In this document: positions 15,726 through 55,533 of the stretch, piece after piece
How positions within the stretch are numbered: position 1 is the stretch's first letter
Layout: each line of letters opens with the position of its first letter
Made by a program: the position numbers and the translations under genes
The notes under the pieces: generated by a model
The model's database searches: none
What the model was told of the DNA's origin: nothing
The model's input: only the letters and a program-made list of their open reading frames with translations
DNA from: Micropterix aruncella
Taxonomy: Eukaryota; Arthropoda; Insecta; Lepidoptera; Micropterigidae
Length of the DNA stretch: 64,000 nt
Reading direction: 5' to 3'
Assembly: GCA_944548615.1 (NCBI GenBank)
Contig: OX155967.1
Span: 24,891,898 to 24,955,897 of the forward strand

Positions 15726-17026
15726 CTTTCACCCCAGCGGGTTATGACTATTATTTCTAATTCCGCTCTTTTACGGCGGATATTAGTATTAAATATTTGC
15801 GGTACAGAATGGGTCTGGATTCTTGTTCTTTTAGAAATTACGAATGCTTAATACTATTGTCGCACCGTACTTATCGCACCAACCTTACCGGAACCCGTGA
15901 GGATTTTCTAGGAGTTTCATATGGGTAAGATATAAAGAATTTTAGGGATACCTATTTCAGCGTATTTGAAAATTACACCATTATAATGAATAGGGTACTT
16001 ATTAATTAATTTTTTATATGCGAGGTAGGTCACGTTCCTTCCGGAAGACCCCTAGCCAAAATCCGTCTACCTTGCGTCCGGTTTGTACAGCCGGTTTTAT
16101 ATATTGAATTTAATTATTTTTTAAAACAAAGAAAATAGAGAAAGTGGAGGGACCAAGGACTGAAGGTATGCAAAAAAAATGTGTGAGCGCATCCGGGTTG
16201 TGTCGCGCTATCTCTCTTGTATAATGAAAAAAAATGTATTGACTATTTTTTAGATAATTAAATACTTATGTGGCCCTACGGCCTGCCAAAATTACAAACG
16301 GATACCACAGTATCCCGATATAAATAACGAGAACTAATTATATTAAGAAAATGAACATGACATATACTATGAGAATAATCCCCAAACAAGAAAATAAAGA
16401 GAAAAAAAATTAAATCCTAAAAAATTAACCAAGAGAGAAGAAGAACCAACATAAAAAAAAAAAAACCAGTCCCCAAACCGACGGTGCGTCTCTGTAATGA
16501 CGGAAAAACACCTTATAGTTTCTGGAGACATGAGCTAAGTATCATCTATATATAATTAAATTCCTACCTTAGTATTACTGATCACTGATTCTAACACATT
16601 TTAAAATTCTTTTTAATCCGCAAAAACTAGAGTGACTCGAAGTAGGGTTTTCTTCTATCTGCGATGGCGGCCCGAGGCGCGACCGCCCCGGACCGCTTTC
16701 AACCCAAAAAGTGATGACCGGCAAGTATGTTTCTTTGTCCGGCTCGCAATTATCGGATACGATTTCTACCTACCTAGTGACCTTCTAGAATGTTCCAAAA
16801 TGAATTAGTGCGTAGAGCGCGTCTGAATTTATTTATAGAGAGCGTTTGGTACTCATTGTTTGACTTTAATTATTTTAACTTTTATTTATTTATGTTTAAT
16901 ATTATCTATTGCTTATGAGAAGAAAGAACACATCGTAGATGGTTGCAACACAGGGTGTTGCAAGTGTCCATTCAAATAACGACTTCAGCTTCAATGATAT
17001 AGCTAGTTATGTACAATAAACCCTGT
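15726..17026. other. No gene seen
   Basis: AT-rich noncoding DNA. The GC-richer patch at 16660-16710 contains no ORF of note. Confidence 0.4.
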
Positions 17027-17620
17027 CCCTTCTAGTAGCGGCTTAATTTCATGGTAGACCGCGGCAATTTATTGGAATTTCTTGCAATATCGCCGCGCTC
17101 GACGAAAAGTACTATCACTATGGAACTTTTATAGCAATCATTGTGCAATGATCGCATTGAAATTTTGTATATATAATATTGAAATCTCATTTTGTAAAAC
17201 AATTAGATAATTATGAATAAATATGAGAAAGTCGAAATAGTAAAAATACTCGGTATTTCTAACTTGTACTTGTCTTACGGAAAATACGGAACCCTATATA
17301 AAAATTGTAAATATTATCATGATCTTTATTAGATTCTCTATCAAAGGTAATATTTCGTTTTGATTGTTTACATAAAAACTTTGATGATTTCTCGAAAAAA
17401 AATGATGATGTTTGACAATGCAATTTCACCAGAACTATCAGCGAAATGACGCGCGAAATTATTCTAGCGGCCGTCTATGTATGTATGGTATAATGAGATA
17501 TTTGGTATGGATTTTAGAATGCGTTCGAATCAGAAAAAAATATTACTGTGCGCTCTGGAACAGGCCGCCAATATTGGTCGTTATGTAGTCCAATTTGGTC
17601 AATAAGTAGCCGATGGGTTA
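17027..17620 (+). mobile_element. piggyBac-type MITE, degenerate copy
   Basis: Reverse complement of the element at 28573-29178: shared AATTTATTGGAATTTCTTGCA, ATATTTGGTATGGATTTTAG and CCAATATTGGTCGTTA. Ends are decayed (CCCTTCTAGTAGCGG; CGATGGGTTA). A fragment of the same family is at 43360-43525. Confidence 0.7.
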
Positions 17621-18194
17621 CCAACATTTTATAACCAGTATATTTTACAAAATCACCGACATTTACAAAACCACGGATGTGTATAATTTTAAAACATGGA
17701 CTGATGAGTTGGACTTTCATATTATTATGTCTTTACGAAAGCACAATTAATTGTTATAAGTCCCTAGTTGTTACACTCTGAGTTCGCCTTCCATACAAAA
17801 ATGCCCATTCTACTGTATTAATGACTAATGGGTATAGGCTCAACATACAGAGCCAATATTTATGGTTTGATAAAGGAAACCATTGACCAAAGATATTTAT
17901 TATTTACTAAGGTGGTTAATTTTCTCTTTTTCAAGTGTAGCCTTTTTATCGTTCAATATTGTATAGATTTAGCTTCAACCCTATAATAACGCCAGGCTAG
18001 AATTGTAAACTATAATTTCACCAAACATATTGACACGTACGGGGTGTGATGAACGCCGAGGAAAAAATATGTCACTCGCATGAAGCTCGTCGAGGCACAA
18101 CGTCGTCACTTTCATATGTGTTGAATGAATGATTAATTTGAATGTTGAATTAGACATCGCCAGCATAAGTAAACAGAGGCGGTAAGTACAGTCG

Positions 18195-18332
18195 CATCTC
18201 TTTTTACACGACTGCCTAAAAAAAAGGTATGTAATGCGTTCAGGGTTCATCCATGTTTGTTTTCCGTTTCTTTATTCTGCTATAACTTCTAAACTCATGA
18301 ACCGATTTAGAAGTATTTGGGAGTGTTATAGG
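18195..18332 (+). repeat. U4 repeat, left half split by hAT insertion
   Basis: Matches 25290-25420 (ACACGACTGCC, GAACCGATTTAGAAGT). It resumes at 21477-21570 after the hAT/gypsy block. Confidence 0.6.
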
Positions 18333-18710
18333 CAGTGGCGTAGCGTGCCATGGCGGGGCCCCGTATTAAAATTTGTTTGGGGGCCCTTAGGAATGGAAAG
18401 ATTTCTCACAAAAGAAAAAAAAATGTTTGCATAAAATTAAAAGAAATATTTATTCATCATAATTATCTATCATTTTTTCCAAAATTTCAAAAATCAAATT
18501 AAATATACACTCTCCTTGCCTTTTTTTCGGCAAACTCATTTATTAAATCATTTATAGCTGATGATGACTTTAGTTTGACAATGGTGACAGGTCTGACAGG
18601 CGTTCATGTCCGATCGAAGTTCTTAGGTATTTTTTTTTCAGTTTTAATTTTGAAAAACTTCTTTCAGCAGTTGCAGTTGTAACTGGAAGGGTCAAGAATA
18701 AATAACCCGT
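18333..18710 (-). pseudogene. hAT transposase C-terminus and 3' terminal repeat
   Basis: Minus-strand end of a ZMYM-type hAT transposase. LPVTTATAERSFSKLKL near 18700-18650 is the hAT dimerisation signature, followed by GHERLSDLS and, after a one-frame shift, AINDLINEFAEKKARRV. The element terminus is CAGTGGCGTAGCG at 18333; the partner end is at 21476 (GTAGCTACGCCCCTG). Flanks GTTATAGG and GTTATGGT are a decayed 8-bp TSD. A gypsy element splits the gene at about 18710. Confidence 0.72.
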
Positions 18711-19640
18711 AACTTGTTCTTACCCATTCGAATAAGCCGAAGGGAGTTATGATAGCCGTTTTTGGTATATGCTCTTCTTTAATAGGTATTTGTTCATATG
18801 CTCGAACAAGGTCCAGTTTCGTGAAGTGTGTCTTGCCATTTAGAATGTACGTAAAATCGTTGATTCTGGCTATGGGATATCGATCTGGCAAGGTCTGAAA
18901 ATTGAGTCTTCTGTAATCTCCGCAGAGTTGTAGTTCATCGTTCTTTTTTGGAACTACGTGCAGGGCCGAGGACCAGCTTGATTTTGACGGTCTGCAGATG
19001 CCTAGATCGACCATTTGTTGTATTTGTTTTTTTACTCGCTCGTATTTGTCATGAGGGAGTGGTCTGGCTTTGCAGAAGACTGGTGGACCTGTTGTCTCAA
19101 TGTAATGTTCGACATTGTGCTTGACTGGAGTTGGCTCTAATGGAGCGGGGTTGATGACGCTTTTATATTGCCTGAATAGCTCAGGAAACGGAATATCTTC
19201 GTAAATTGTTGTTATTGTTGGCACGCTGCTGTTGTCTGCTCGGGCCTTGGTGTATAGAAAAGTTTCACCATCGATTAGTTTGTGATTCTTTACGTCTATT
19301 AAAAGATGGTGGTATGCCAAAAAATCTGCGCCGAGGATTGGTGTGGAAACGTCCGCTTCAGAGAATTTCCAGAGGTACGGTCTCCTGAGGCCCAGGTTTA
19401 CTCGGAGTGTTTTTTCGCCAAATGTTTTGATTGGAGTACCGTTGGCAGCGTATAATTTGACGTGCGTTTCCTGATGTTTGGCTTTTGGGGGTTTCTAAAG
19501 TACTGATATTTGAGCGCCGGTATCGATTAGGAAAATTAGTTGATTCGTTCTGTCATATATTGTGAGGCGTTTGTTTATTGCGTTAGTTGTCGCCTCCGCA
19601 GAACTAACAGTGATTAGTTTTTTTGATATTCAGGTTTCCC
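18711..19640 (-). pseudogene. Ty3/gypsy Pol: protease and N-terminal reverse transcriptase
   Basis: Retrotransposon polyprotein remnant read on the minus strand. The aspartic protease site FLIDTGAQISVL is at about 19500-19535. The RT begins with HNVEHYIETTGPPVFCKARP and runs through CGDYRRLNFQTLPDRYP, FTKLDLVRAYEQIPIKEEH and TAIITPFGLFEW at about 18740. It is cut there, before the catalytic YxDD block, and joins hAT sequence. RNase H, integrase and the 3' LTR are absent, so the copy is 3'-truncated and cannot move by itself. The frame between protease and RT carries damage. Confidence 0.85.
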
Positions 19641-19676
19641 CTCGTTTTTCTGCTGCGGCCAAGAGCAGGGCTGGCT

Positions 19677-20557
19677 TCATTTAAATGCTCTGTTTCCGAA
19701 AAAGTGGTGGTAATAGCACGGTCCTCCTGGTTCCTGGGTGAAATTGTTCCTCTGAGGTACTCTCCGATAGGGCGACTTTGGCCTGAACTGTTGTCTACGA
19801 GGGGATGCTCGTCTGTAGTCATCCCTGGATGTTGGTCGCGACTGACGGCGATGGTCGTCTGTGGTTAGCTCTTGTATTTTGAGGGATAGGTCCGAGACCA
19901 TATGTCGTAATTCGTTTATAGAGTCTGGTTCAGCGGGAGTTGCTTGCGCAGTCGGAGTGGCTGGGGTCGTCACCTCGTTGATAAAACGTACCGGCTCTAC
20001 TGCTGTGCTTTCGTAGATTGCGTCTGCCATTTCCGCTAATTCGGAAACGTCCTTGTTTTGGTGAATGGCGAGGATGGTCCTCGTCACTTTAGGGAGATGA
20101 GATTCCAAAGGAATTTTAGTGCTTGGTTGCTGACGTTGTCTCCTGCGAGTTCCTTCATTCGTCGTAGTAGTTGTGAGGGCTTCTGGTCGCCCAGTTCCAT
20201 TTCCTACATGAGTTTCTTGAACTATTTCTGCGCTGATTCCTCGTAAACTTGGATTAGTCTCTCCTTTAATGAATGGTATTTGTGTTCGGCGGGTGGGTTT
20301 GCAATTATATCGGAGACCTGTTGATGGTCCTGATAGCGGAGCTTGGCTATTACCATTTGGTACATGACGTCGTCGGATGCTTTTTGTGGTGCCATAACGG
20401 CTTCCACGTGATTCATCCATAATTTGATTGATTGCGGCCATAATTCGGGTATCCTGTTTGTCATTGCCATGGCCGATAATTCCATCGGTTCGTCCGCTTT
20501 TGGAGGATTTTGCATAGTCGCTCTGTCTGGCGTTTGTGCGATAGGGCTACGCTGCAT
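19677..20557 (-). pseudogene. Ty3/gypsy Gag, frameshifted
   Basis: Structural capsid/nucleocapsid gene. The ATG at 20557 opens a capsid-like domain (RIPELWPQSIKLWMNHVEAV; NPPAEHKYHSLKERLI). Near 20225 the frame breaks and about 120 bp is readable only in a third frame (EMELGDQKPSQLLRRMKE). It then resumes with LPKVTRTILAIHQNKDVSEL and a C-terminal basic region ending in a zinc-knuckle-like CYYHHFFGNRA. At least two frameshifts make it a pseudogene. It sits between the leader repeats and the protease, as expected for gypsy. Confidence 0.82.
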
Positions 20558-20602
20558 GTTTCTTGGCGTCGGAGGGTGTCAGCGTTTTGTCGGCGCGGGG
20601 CT

Positions 20603-20738
20603 GTGTCTTGGTCGAACGTCGGGGTCAACAGTGTGAGATGGAGGCGCGTAACCTTTTCAACGTCGAGGGTCACCAGTTGTGAGATGGTGACGCGTGTCCT
20701 GGTCGAACGTCGGGGTCAACAGTGTGAGATGGTCACCC
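20603..20738 (-). repeat. Triplicated 45-bp leader/primer-site repeat of the gypsy element
   Basis: Three units at about 45.5-bp spacing (near 20608, 20653 and 20699), each with CGAACGTCGGGGTCAACAGT or a variant, then GTGAGATGG. They lie between the LTR end and gag, where the primer-binding site should be (minus strand TGGTGACCCTCGACG). Confidence 0.7.
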
Positions 20739-21196
20739 TTCACTAGACTCCAGTTGACTGTGAGCGAAGGGTGGTTCTCATCAGGAAGTTTTCTCCGTGA
20801 TTGAAAGTCGAGGATGTTGAAGTTACAGTATTTAATCAGAAGGTCTCTGGTCGTAACGCCTTGATTGATGTTTCGCCGTTGTGTAGGTAGTGTGTCCGAA
20901 GTGTGTAGTCGAGGAGCGAGGCTTGACGATCGGTATCGCGGGTAATGCAGGTACTGCTTGATGATGAAGTGCAGTCGCGATAACTGTCCACTGAGGGAAT
21001 GATGTGTAGCCGCGGTAACTGTCCAACAACAGAATGATGAAGATATGTAGCGCGATAAGTGCCCAACAGGAATGATATTGATCGATCGAAATGTACTGCG
21101 TTTTATATTGTAAGCAGTGACGCAATAGTTGTGAGTGGGGTGAGAAATGTGTCTTAATTTCGTATCGATCAGAAGAAATGACATTAGTCATCACCT
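20730..21196 (-). mobile_element. 5' LTR of the gypsy element
   Basis: On the minus strand from TGATGACTAATG to CATCTCACA (TG...CA). A TATA-like AATATAAAACGC lies near 21095. Frames inside are not genes. It is similar in layout to the solo LTR at 11548-12055. Confidence 0.62.
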
Positions 21197-21476
21197 GACT
21201 GTGCGTAAAATGCCGAATTTAGTTGGAAATCAACTGCAGCGGACTCGTGTAGATTTGAGCGAGTTTGCGGTTTCGATTCTGTAGAAATTAATTTTTTGTT
21301 GTGGGTATGTTGGACTGAAGCTCCAACAATCTCTTCGTTTGAAGAAGACAGGAGTTTCTCCGGTTGTAATATTTCGAACATACTACTCAGGTCGCCAGGT
21401 CAGGTCAGGTCAGGTTGGGGGGCCCCGGGGACCCAGTATAATTGATACGGCAGATACGGCGGTAGCTACGCCCCTG
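21197..21476 (-). mobile_element. hAT element, other terminus
   Basis: Continues the hAT split by the gypsy insertion. The terminus is at 21476. A minus frame (MFEILQPEKLL..., 21187-21381) opens just inside a (GGTCA)n tract and could be the N-terminus of the transposase ORF. It is interrupted at the LTR. Confidence 0.5.
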
Positions 21477-21639
21477 GTTATGGTGTACCTTAACTGTCAA
21501 AATATCAAGCAAATAATTGTGTAAGTATCCAAATCTTCAAATGTCAATATTGACATAAATATATCGTGTTTAGTAGTATTCAACCTAATATGTAGACTTA
21601 AAAGCACGTAGGACTATAACTGATATAACGTATCTCCAT

Positions 21640-22045
21640 AAGCTTTTGCACAATCGATTAGACAGCCCAGCTAGTCTAGAAAAACTTCAATTTCGTGTGC
21701 CACTGCGACTAACGAGGAGCTCTCAAACATTCTCGGTTGTCGCTTGCAATAACAACATCGGGTCAAATAAACCTGTTTCCAGAATGTGTCGCGTTTTTGA
21801 TAAATCGTGTAAGGGATTAGATGTATTTTATGATTCCATTAGTATTCGTATTATTTTATGATTCCATAATAAAAGATTCGATCATACCTAGCCTATCTCC
21901 TACTTCTTGACATTTCACTAACTGTCATCCTAATGTACTGTATTATATGATTTGTTTTGTTTGAATATGTTTTTAAAATACTAGTATCATATATTTACTA
22001 CCTGTAAGTTAGCTATAAAATAAAATAAATAAATAAATAAATATA
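21640..22045 (+). pseudogene. LINE reverse transcriptase C-terminus and 3' UTR
   Basis: Encodes HNRLDSPASLEKLQFRVPLR, then TRSSQTFSVV and SRMCRVFDKSCKGLDVF, a C-terminal motif of insect non-LTR elements. It stops at 21861 and the 3' UTR ends in (AAAT)n at 22020-22045. 5'-truncated. Confidence 0.65.
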
Positions 22046-22128
22046 TGAAAGGTCTGATTGATGATAGGTCTGATTGAGGATTTCTATATGAATAAATACG
22101 TTGATCACAAATATTGCAAAAGAAACCG

Positions 22129-22897
22129 TTTTTTTAAGCTATTGCATAGCTTTTATCGCGGGCCTAGGCCAGCGCGGCGACCGAATGAAGAAATTTCTTA
22201 ACGAAAATTAATGATTTTAAACTGATAATTACGTCTAAACGAGTACTGCTTACGATTCGAAAAAAATATATGTTAAACAAGAACATTTTCCTAATATTCT
22301 TAGTTTGAATATTTTAGATTTTGTTTATATTACATAGTGTAATTAATTTGTGAAATTAGGTCTAACCGAACACAAAAACGACTACTACGCAAATACTATC
22401 TGGCGTATTATTATGAAACCTACACCATTTTAAAGATAATTTAATTATCTATCTTTTTATCTACGAATTTTTTCGAATAATCCACTTTTTTTGCTTTATG
22501 GAATAAAAAAAATACGTGTGGCACTCGGGGACTGCCGCGGTAAAGCTATTGCATAGCATTTTTACCAACTTATGCATTTATAATTAATTATTTATTTTAT
22601 TTATTTTATTTTTTCTGATATCAGATAACTGCGCTCTATCGGAAAACGTCGAAATTATTCTGAATCATTTGCGGATGCGGTAGCAAATGATTCGGAATAA
22701 TTTAAACGTCTTCCGATAGAGAGCCGCGCACGAATTTTTTATTCTTTAAAGCAAAAAAACCGGATTATTCGAAAAATATCTTAGATAAAAAGATAGATAA
22801 TTAAATTATCTCTAAAATGGTGCAGGTTTCATAATAATACGCCAGATAGTATTTGCGTAGTAGTCGTTTTTGTGTTCGGTTAGACCTAATTTCACAT
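22129..22897. repeat. Two U3 elements joined tail to tail
   Basis: 22129-22510 matches the left part of 10788-11160. 22511-22897 is the reverse complement of the 11375 end back through most of the element, including the hairpin (22631-22729). Direct repeats of about 50 bp (22084-22136 and 22901-22952; AAATACGT...CACAAATATT) flank the pair. Confidence 0.68.
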
Positions 22898-22959
22898 GTA
22901 TCTACATGGATAAATACGTAAGCCACAAATATTTTATAAAAAACCGTTTTATTACTTGA

Positions 22960-23740
22960 GCCCCGAGGACAATCAACTGAGTGCGACGGCGGCGGCGCGC
23001 GATCGTTTTGAGGGCGTGCAACGCTGCGAAGTCACACTCAGAATGCCTGGCCAATGGGCCAAGCTCGAGTGAAGCCCCGCTAAAGGGCATTTGCCCAGCG
23101 AAAGACGTCACGGGCCTTAGACATGGTCCGTCGACCGACCTAAATAATCGTCTTAAAAGCACGTTTATAGAGATAACACGCGTCAACTCTCTTAGCGGAG
23201 TTTTCGTAAATTGAATTTTATTTCAACGAATTTTGTTATAAGAACTTTATATTCTAAAAAACGTGTTTTTCAGCGCGAACAAATTGTTTGTTATAATTCT
23301 AAATACAATAGTTTTTTTTTTGTAACGGCAGTCGTGTATATTTTATTTTATAATTGTTCTTGTTCATCTAAGCGCCGTGTTCGTTGGTGAGCGTAAACGA
23401 CCATGACTGTGGTTCTCACCTCCTGGCCTGATTTCAGCCAATTCTATTACGAACACTATTGCAATTGTTAATTTTGGTATTACGAAACTATCGTTTCGAG
23501 CCCCCCTAACGAGTAGCCAAACTTCTTTTGATCGCAGCGAGAATCGTTTCTGCCGACAGCATTACGATGGCCATTTCACGTCTCGCTCTCGTGCTGTTAT
23601 ATTTTCTAAGAAATGTTCGTGATTTTTGATAGTTTTTGTTTTAATTTTTGTTTTTGTTTTTGAGGTGTTTTTTTATAGTGTTTTCTGAGTAAAGATGGAA
23701 AATTACACCTAGAAGGGGAAAACTGGTGAAAAACGGATAT
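22960..23740. other. No gene seen
   Basis: A GC-rich patch (22980-23130) contains short frames on both strands with no recognisable domain. The remainder is AT-rich. Confidence 0.4.
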
Positions 23741-23747
23741 ACGGGGT

Positions 23748-24168
23748 GTTATTACTGCACGGGCTTTTTTTTCTGTGGGTGAATCAGTACAACGTGGTAA
23801 GCAACTTTTAATTAAAAAAAAATTTTTTGGAAAAAAAATATTTTAGGTTTTTTTTTATTTGAAATTTTTGAAGAAGTTGACTGTTAAATAAAGGTTTGAG
23901 AAGTGTTTGAGCGCGTTGCGCCATCTAGCGGTAGGTAATAAGTCGTAAATAAACAATATCAGCGACATTTTACTAACCGCTAGATGGCGCATCGTGATCA
24001 CAGCTTTTCATACTATTTAATCATAAAATTTAAAAAAGAAATTTTCAAAAAAAAAACAAATTTTTTCAATTTCTTTTTGTTTTTTAGTTTCTTTTTTATT
24101 TTTTATTAAAAGTTGCTTACTTCGTTGTACTGATTTACCCACAGAAAAAAAGCCCGTGCAGTAATAAC
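23748..24168. mobile_element. Foldback MITE with about 65-bp terminal inverted repeats
   Basis: GTTATTACTGCACGGGC at 23748 is inverted at 24152-24168. Homology continues inward through CTGTGGGT.AATCAGTACAAC. An inner inverted pair, GCGCCATCTAGCGGTAG (23918) and CGCTAGATGGCGC (near 23978-23990), makes most of the element palindromic. No ORF. Confidence 0.75.
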
Positions 24169-24299
24169 ATTCTATATTATAAGCGGTCGGGGTAAATGTG
24201 TGCATTTTTTTGAGGTATTGGTATTGAGGAAAAACTAAAAGGTTTACTGAAATTGAACTTAGCTCATTATTTTAAGTGTTTATTAAGTGTTATAATAAA

Positions 24300-24560
24300 G
24301 TCAGAACATAGGACCGTAATAACTGATGATCTTATTACTCCGAATAAAAAACTAGCATCATACATTTGCGCATCTTATTCTCATCATACATTAGCGCACA
24401 TTATTTATATGATGTAATTATCCTTTATAAAAATGCGATAGATGGCAGTAATAATTTAATATTATCATTATTATCATTGGATCCATTAATGGGTTTATAT
24501 AATCAATCAATGCTTTATAAAAAAACATATATTATTAATGATTTGTTATCATTATGATTA
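24300..24560. repeat. MITE-like repeat
   Basis: Shares TATAATCAATCAA.CTTTATAAAAAAACAT with 29390-29440 and, inverted, 38700-38760. No ORF. Confidence 0.5.
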
Positions 24561-25099
24561 CAATTGAATACATTACAATGATTACATTACCTTAAATTAT
24601 ATTACAATGAATACAATTGATTTATGCAAATCAATTGCACCTAAACGAGCTTGTTAATACTTATCGTACTACAGCTATCGTTAATAGCTACTACGAATAT
24701 TTATAAATCTCTCTAAATATTTATTATATATCTATAAATATATATAAACATCAATAAATATCTGTATCTATATATCCACTATACGACCTATCTATATCTT
24801 TATTTATATCTATATACATATACACATACCATCGTCTAACTCCTTCTTACTTATCACTTCCAATTCCCTACCTCTTCCATCGGTTTCTATTCTAATTTTT
24901 ATATTTAATATGAACTTAGTTTATTTTATAATTCATTATTTAAATGATGAAATCCAATTGTGTAATATGCGGAAATCTGTTTAATATTTTACTTTCGTAT
25001 TATCGGCGTGATGTTTTTCTTTTTTTTACATTATGTTTATGCACACTTATGTATATTGTACCTATGCGCTGTCTGTTTCCAGAAATAAAATAAAATCAA

Positions 25100-25435
25100 A
25101 TCAAAAAAATATTATAGATGGCCAAATAAATTTCTATTAGTTTGGCCGTCAATGCGCCAATATCAGCGCCACTGCATTTTTTCGTTTCAGAAGGGTTTCC
25201 AAATCGTATTATGAAGTTGAGAGATCTTATACCATATATCATCAATGGTTATACCAATTTCCATTCGGTCTCGACTGTGCGCCTTTTCACACGACTGCCC
25301 AACCAAAAGGATTGTAAAGTGATCAGGGTTCATGTATGTATGTTTCCGTTTCTTTAATCCACCACAACTTCTAAACACTTGAACCGATTTAGAAGTGGGT
25401 GGTATTGTTAGAATCGTTGTCATCCCTAGGACCCT
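25100..25435. repeat. MITE end followed by U4 repeat copy
   Basis: 25110-25200 is the reverse complement of 38640-38720 (GACGGC.AAAC.AATAG). 25270-25435 is a U4 copy (ACACGACTGCCCAACC; GAACCGATTTAGAAGTGGG). Confidence 0.5.
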
Positions 25436-25444
25436 ATCCTAAAC

Positions 25445-25783
25445 TGTCTAAATGTGAAGTAAATATAAAATCGAAGACTATCGCGGTTGTTTGACATTAC
25501 AAATAGGATAGAAAAGAATTTACTGCGTGAAATTTGTAGCACCCGACGTTTCGGTGACGTTGCAGCCGCCGTTGTCTAGGTTTTTGAGGCCTGTAAGGGA
25601 TGCAATACCACCGCAAACCCCGGGTGTGTATAAAGTCGAATGCAGTTGCGGTCTAACCTACGTTGGACCAACGAAACGGCCCATAGCCACGCGGCTGACA
25701 GAACACATCAAAGCTGTTAAAAACGTTCAGCGAGAAAAATCGGCGATCTGCGGACATATATTGGATAGCGGAAGTAACCAAAT
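25445..25783 (+). pseudogene. Penelope-like element fragment, GIY-YIG part
   Basis: 25445-25575 is the inverted 3' end of the Penelope family. From about 25576 the plus strand encodes FLRPVRDAIP, then GVYKVECSCGLTYVGPTKRP and ATRLTEHIKAVKN, the GIY-YIG endonuclease with its Cys motif. The junction skips the reverse transcriptase. It is about 70 codons and dead. Confidence 0.8.
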
Positions 25784-26447
25784 TGACTGGGGAGGTGACG
25801 GGTAGGGCACACCCGTGTTTGGTTAGGTTCAAAGCTAAGTGTTGATTCGTTTCGGAGAAATAGTGATAGGCTATATTGACCAACGAGGCCATAATAACCA
25901 AAACTACTATATACGTCACGAGGATTTCATATTCTCTGATCTCATTTAAAATACTTCTATATTTTCACCTTCTATATTTTTACTACTTCTACTTCTACTT
26001 CTATATTTTTTGAATAACTTATATATTGTGTTATTGTGAATTTTGCTGTATGTGTGTATTGAAATGGGTTTATAAAGGATTGAATTCAATAATGACCTGC
26101 CTTAGTGGGCTTCTGCAATATATTATTATTCTTAAATAACATAAATTCATAAATTTATTTTCACTTTAGAAATTATATATTTGATTTTTGAAGTACAAAT
26201 ATAATGGTGTTTAGGTCGTGGTGGCTATTATTGATCGCAAATCCACTGTTAATCATTTTGCTATATATTTTTTCTAATTTTAAAATACATTTTTTTTTAC
26301 CTTTGACAACACATCAAGCTAACCTTTCCCCCTCTCTTCTACACACCTTTAGCTACGTGTCTTGCGTATATACTACAAGGAAATCAATTACTTTTTAAGA
26401 GTCTCCTAAAACTTAAATATTATACTTTTTTCAAAAATTTACAGGAG

Positions 26448-54288
<27,841 letters not shown>

Positions 54289-55533
54289 AACAACCTGAAA
54301 AAACAGGGAGTCTAACCAACAGAAAGTGAGGGGAAATTATGCAGAAATATTTGGTAATTTTTGATACTAAAGTGAGCGAATCATTTCGACACTCCCTCCC
54401 CTAAAAGTTTTTTTTAAAATAAAAACCAAGTTGGTTTTAAAATTGTATTCAAGGATTTTAGAAACAAATTTGGACTCGTCAACAATGGTTGAATTTCCTT
54501 TTTTGTAAAAAAAAAAAGAACCTAACCAGTACAATAATATATTATGTAGGTATGAGTAAGGAAAAATCATTCTGAACCGAAAAATGCCGTATATAAAATG
54601 ACATTATTATACCTCTATCGCTTTCTCTTGAACAGCGATAGAGAATTATAATATCTTGCATGCAACATTTTCCCCAGATTCGTGAATATCCCATTACCCA
54701 CGGACCGACGACTGATTGTCAATTTTAATAAAGGGGCGAACAGCAGTTACAGTAGTGACGGGTTAGCCGTTAGTGACGGGTAGCAGTAACAGTAACATGA
54801 ACGAAAAAGTGCTCCGAGGAAATAGCTTTATTTTTAATATTAAAAGTGAAAATTAAAACGTCTCACCTTGATTTTTTAAGTGATAATATCAGTATTGTTG
54901 AGTTCATATAAAATCAGTGCCTATATGCAACGCAGTGAGTAAATCCAGACACATTTTTATAATCCACTCAACTGAAGATTTAAAATAACGATCAGGATAG
55001 AATAACATACTTGTTACCTTCTCGATATTATGGAACAACGCACTTTGTAAACAAATAAGTGCACAGCTCTACTCCCAACACAATAAACACAGGCCAAATA
55101 GACGAAGGATTTGACGACTCGATATACAATCAATCAACTTATTTATGCACTCGTATCACCGATATATCGCGAAACCGCAAGCTGCTGTAATTTATGAAGG
55201 TTTTTCATATTATTTGGAACAGAAATCACGACGCATTTCGGAGCAGCCCGAGTGACACACGAAATTTTTCAACAAACTAATAGTCCTACCCGCATAATAA
55301 TATACGATCGTGTGCGAGCGAAACGGGCTTGTCTGTGGTATAAAAAAGTAAAGCCGGATCTACATTTGAATTCTAATTGATTTAATTATTAATGACGTTG
55401 GCACTGCCACTGAAGATTAAGTGTAAATATTGATAGACAAGAGTCAGCGGTAAGGATTTTGGTACGTGGAACTGCAATATATAATATATTATTATTTAGA
55501 CATATTTGCAATTACGAAAACCTAATACATCCT

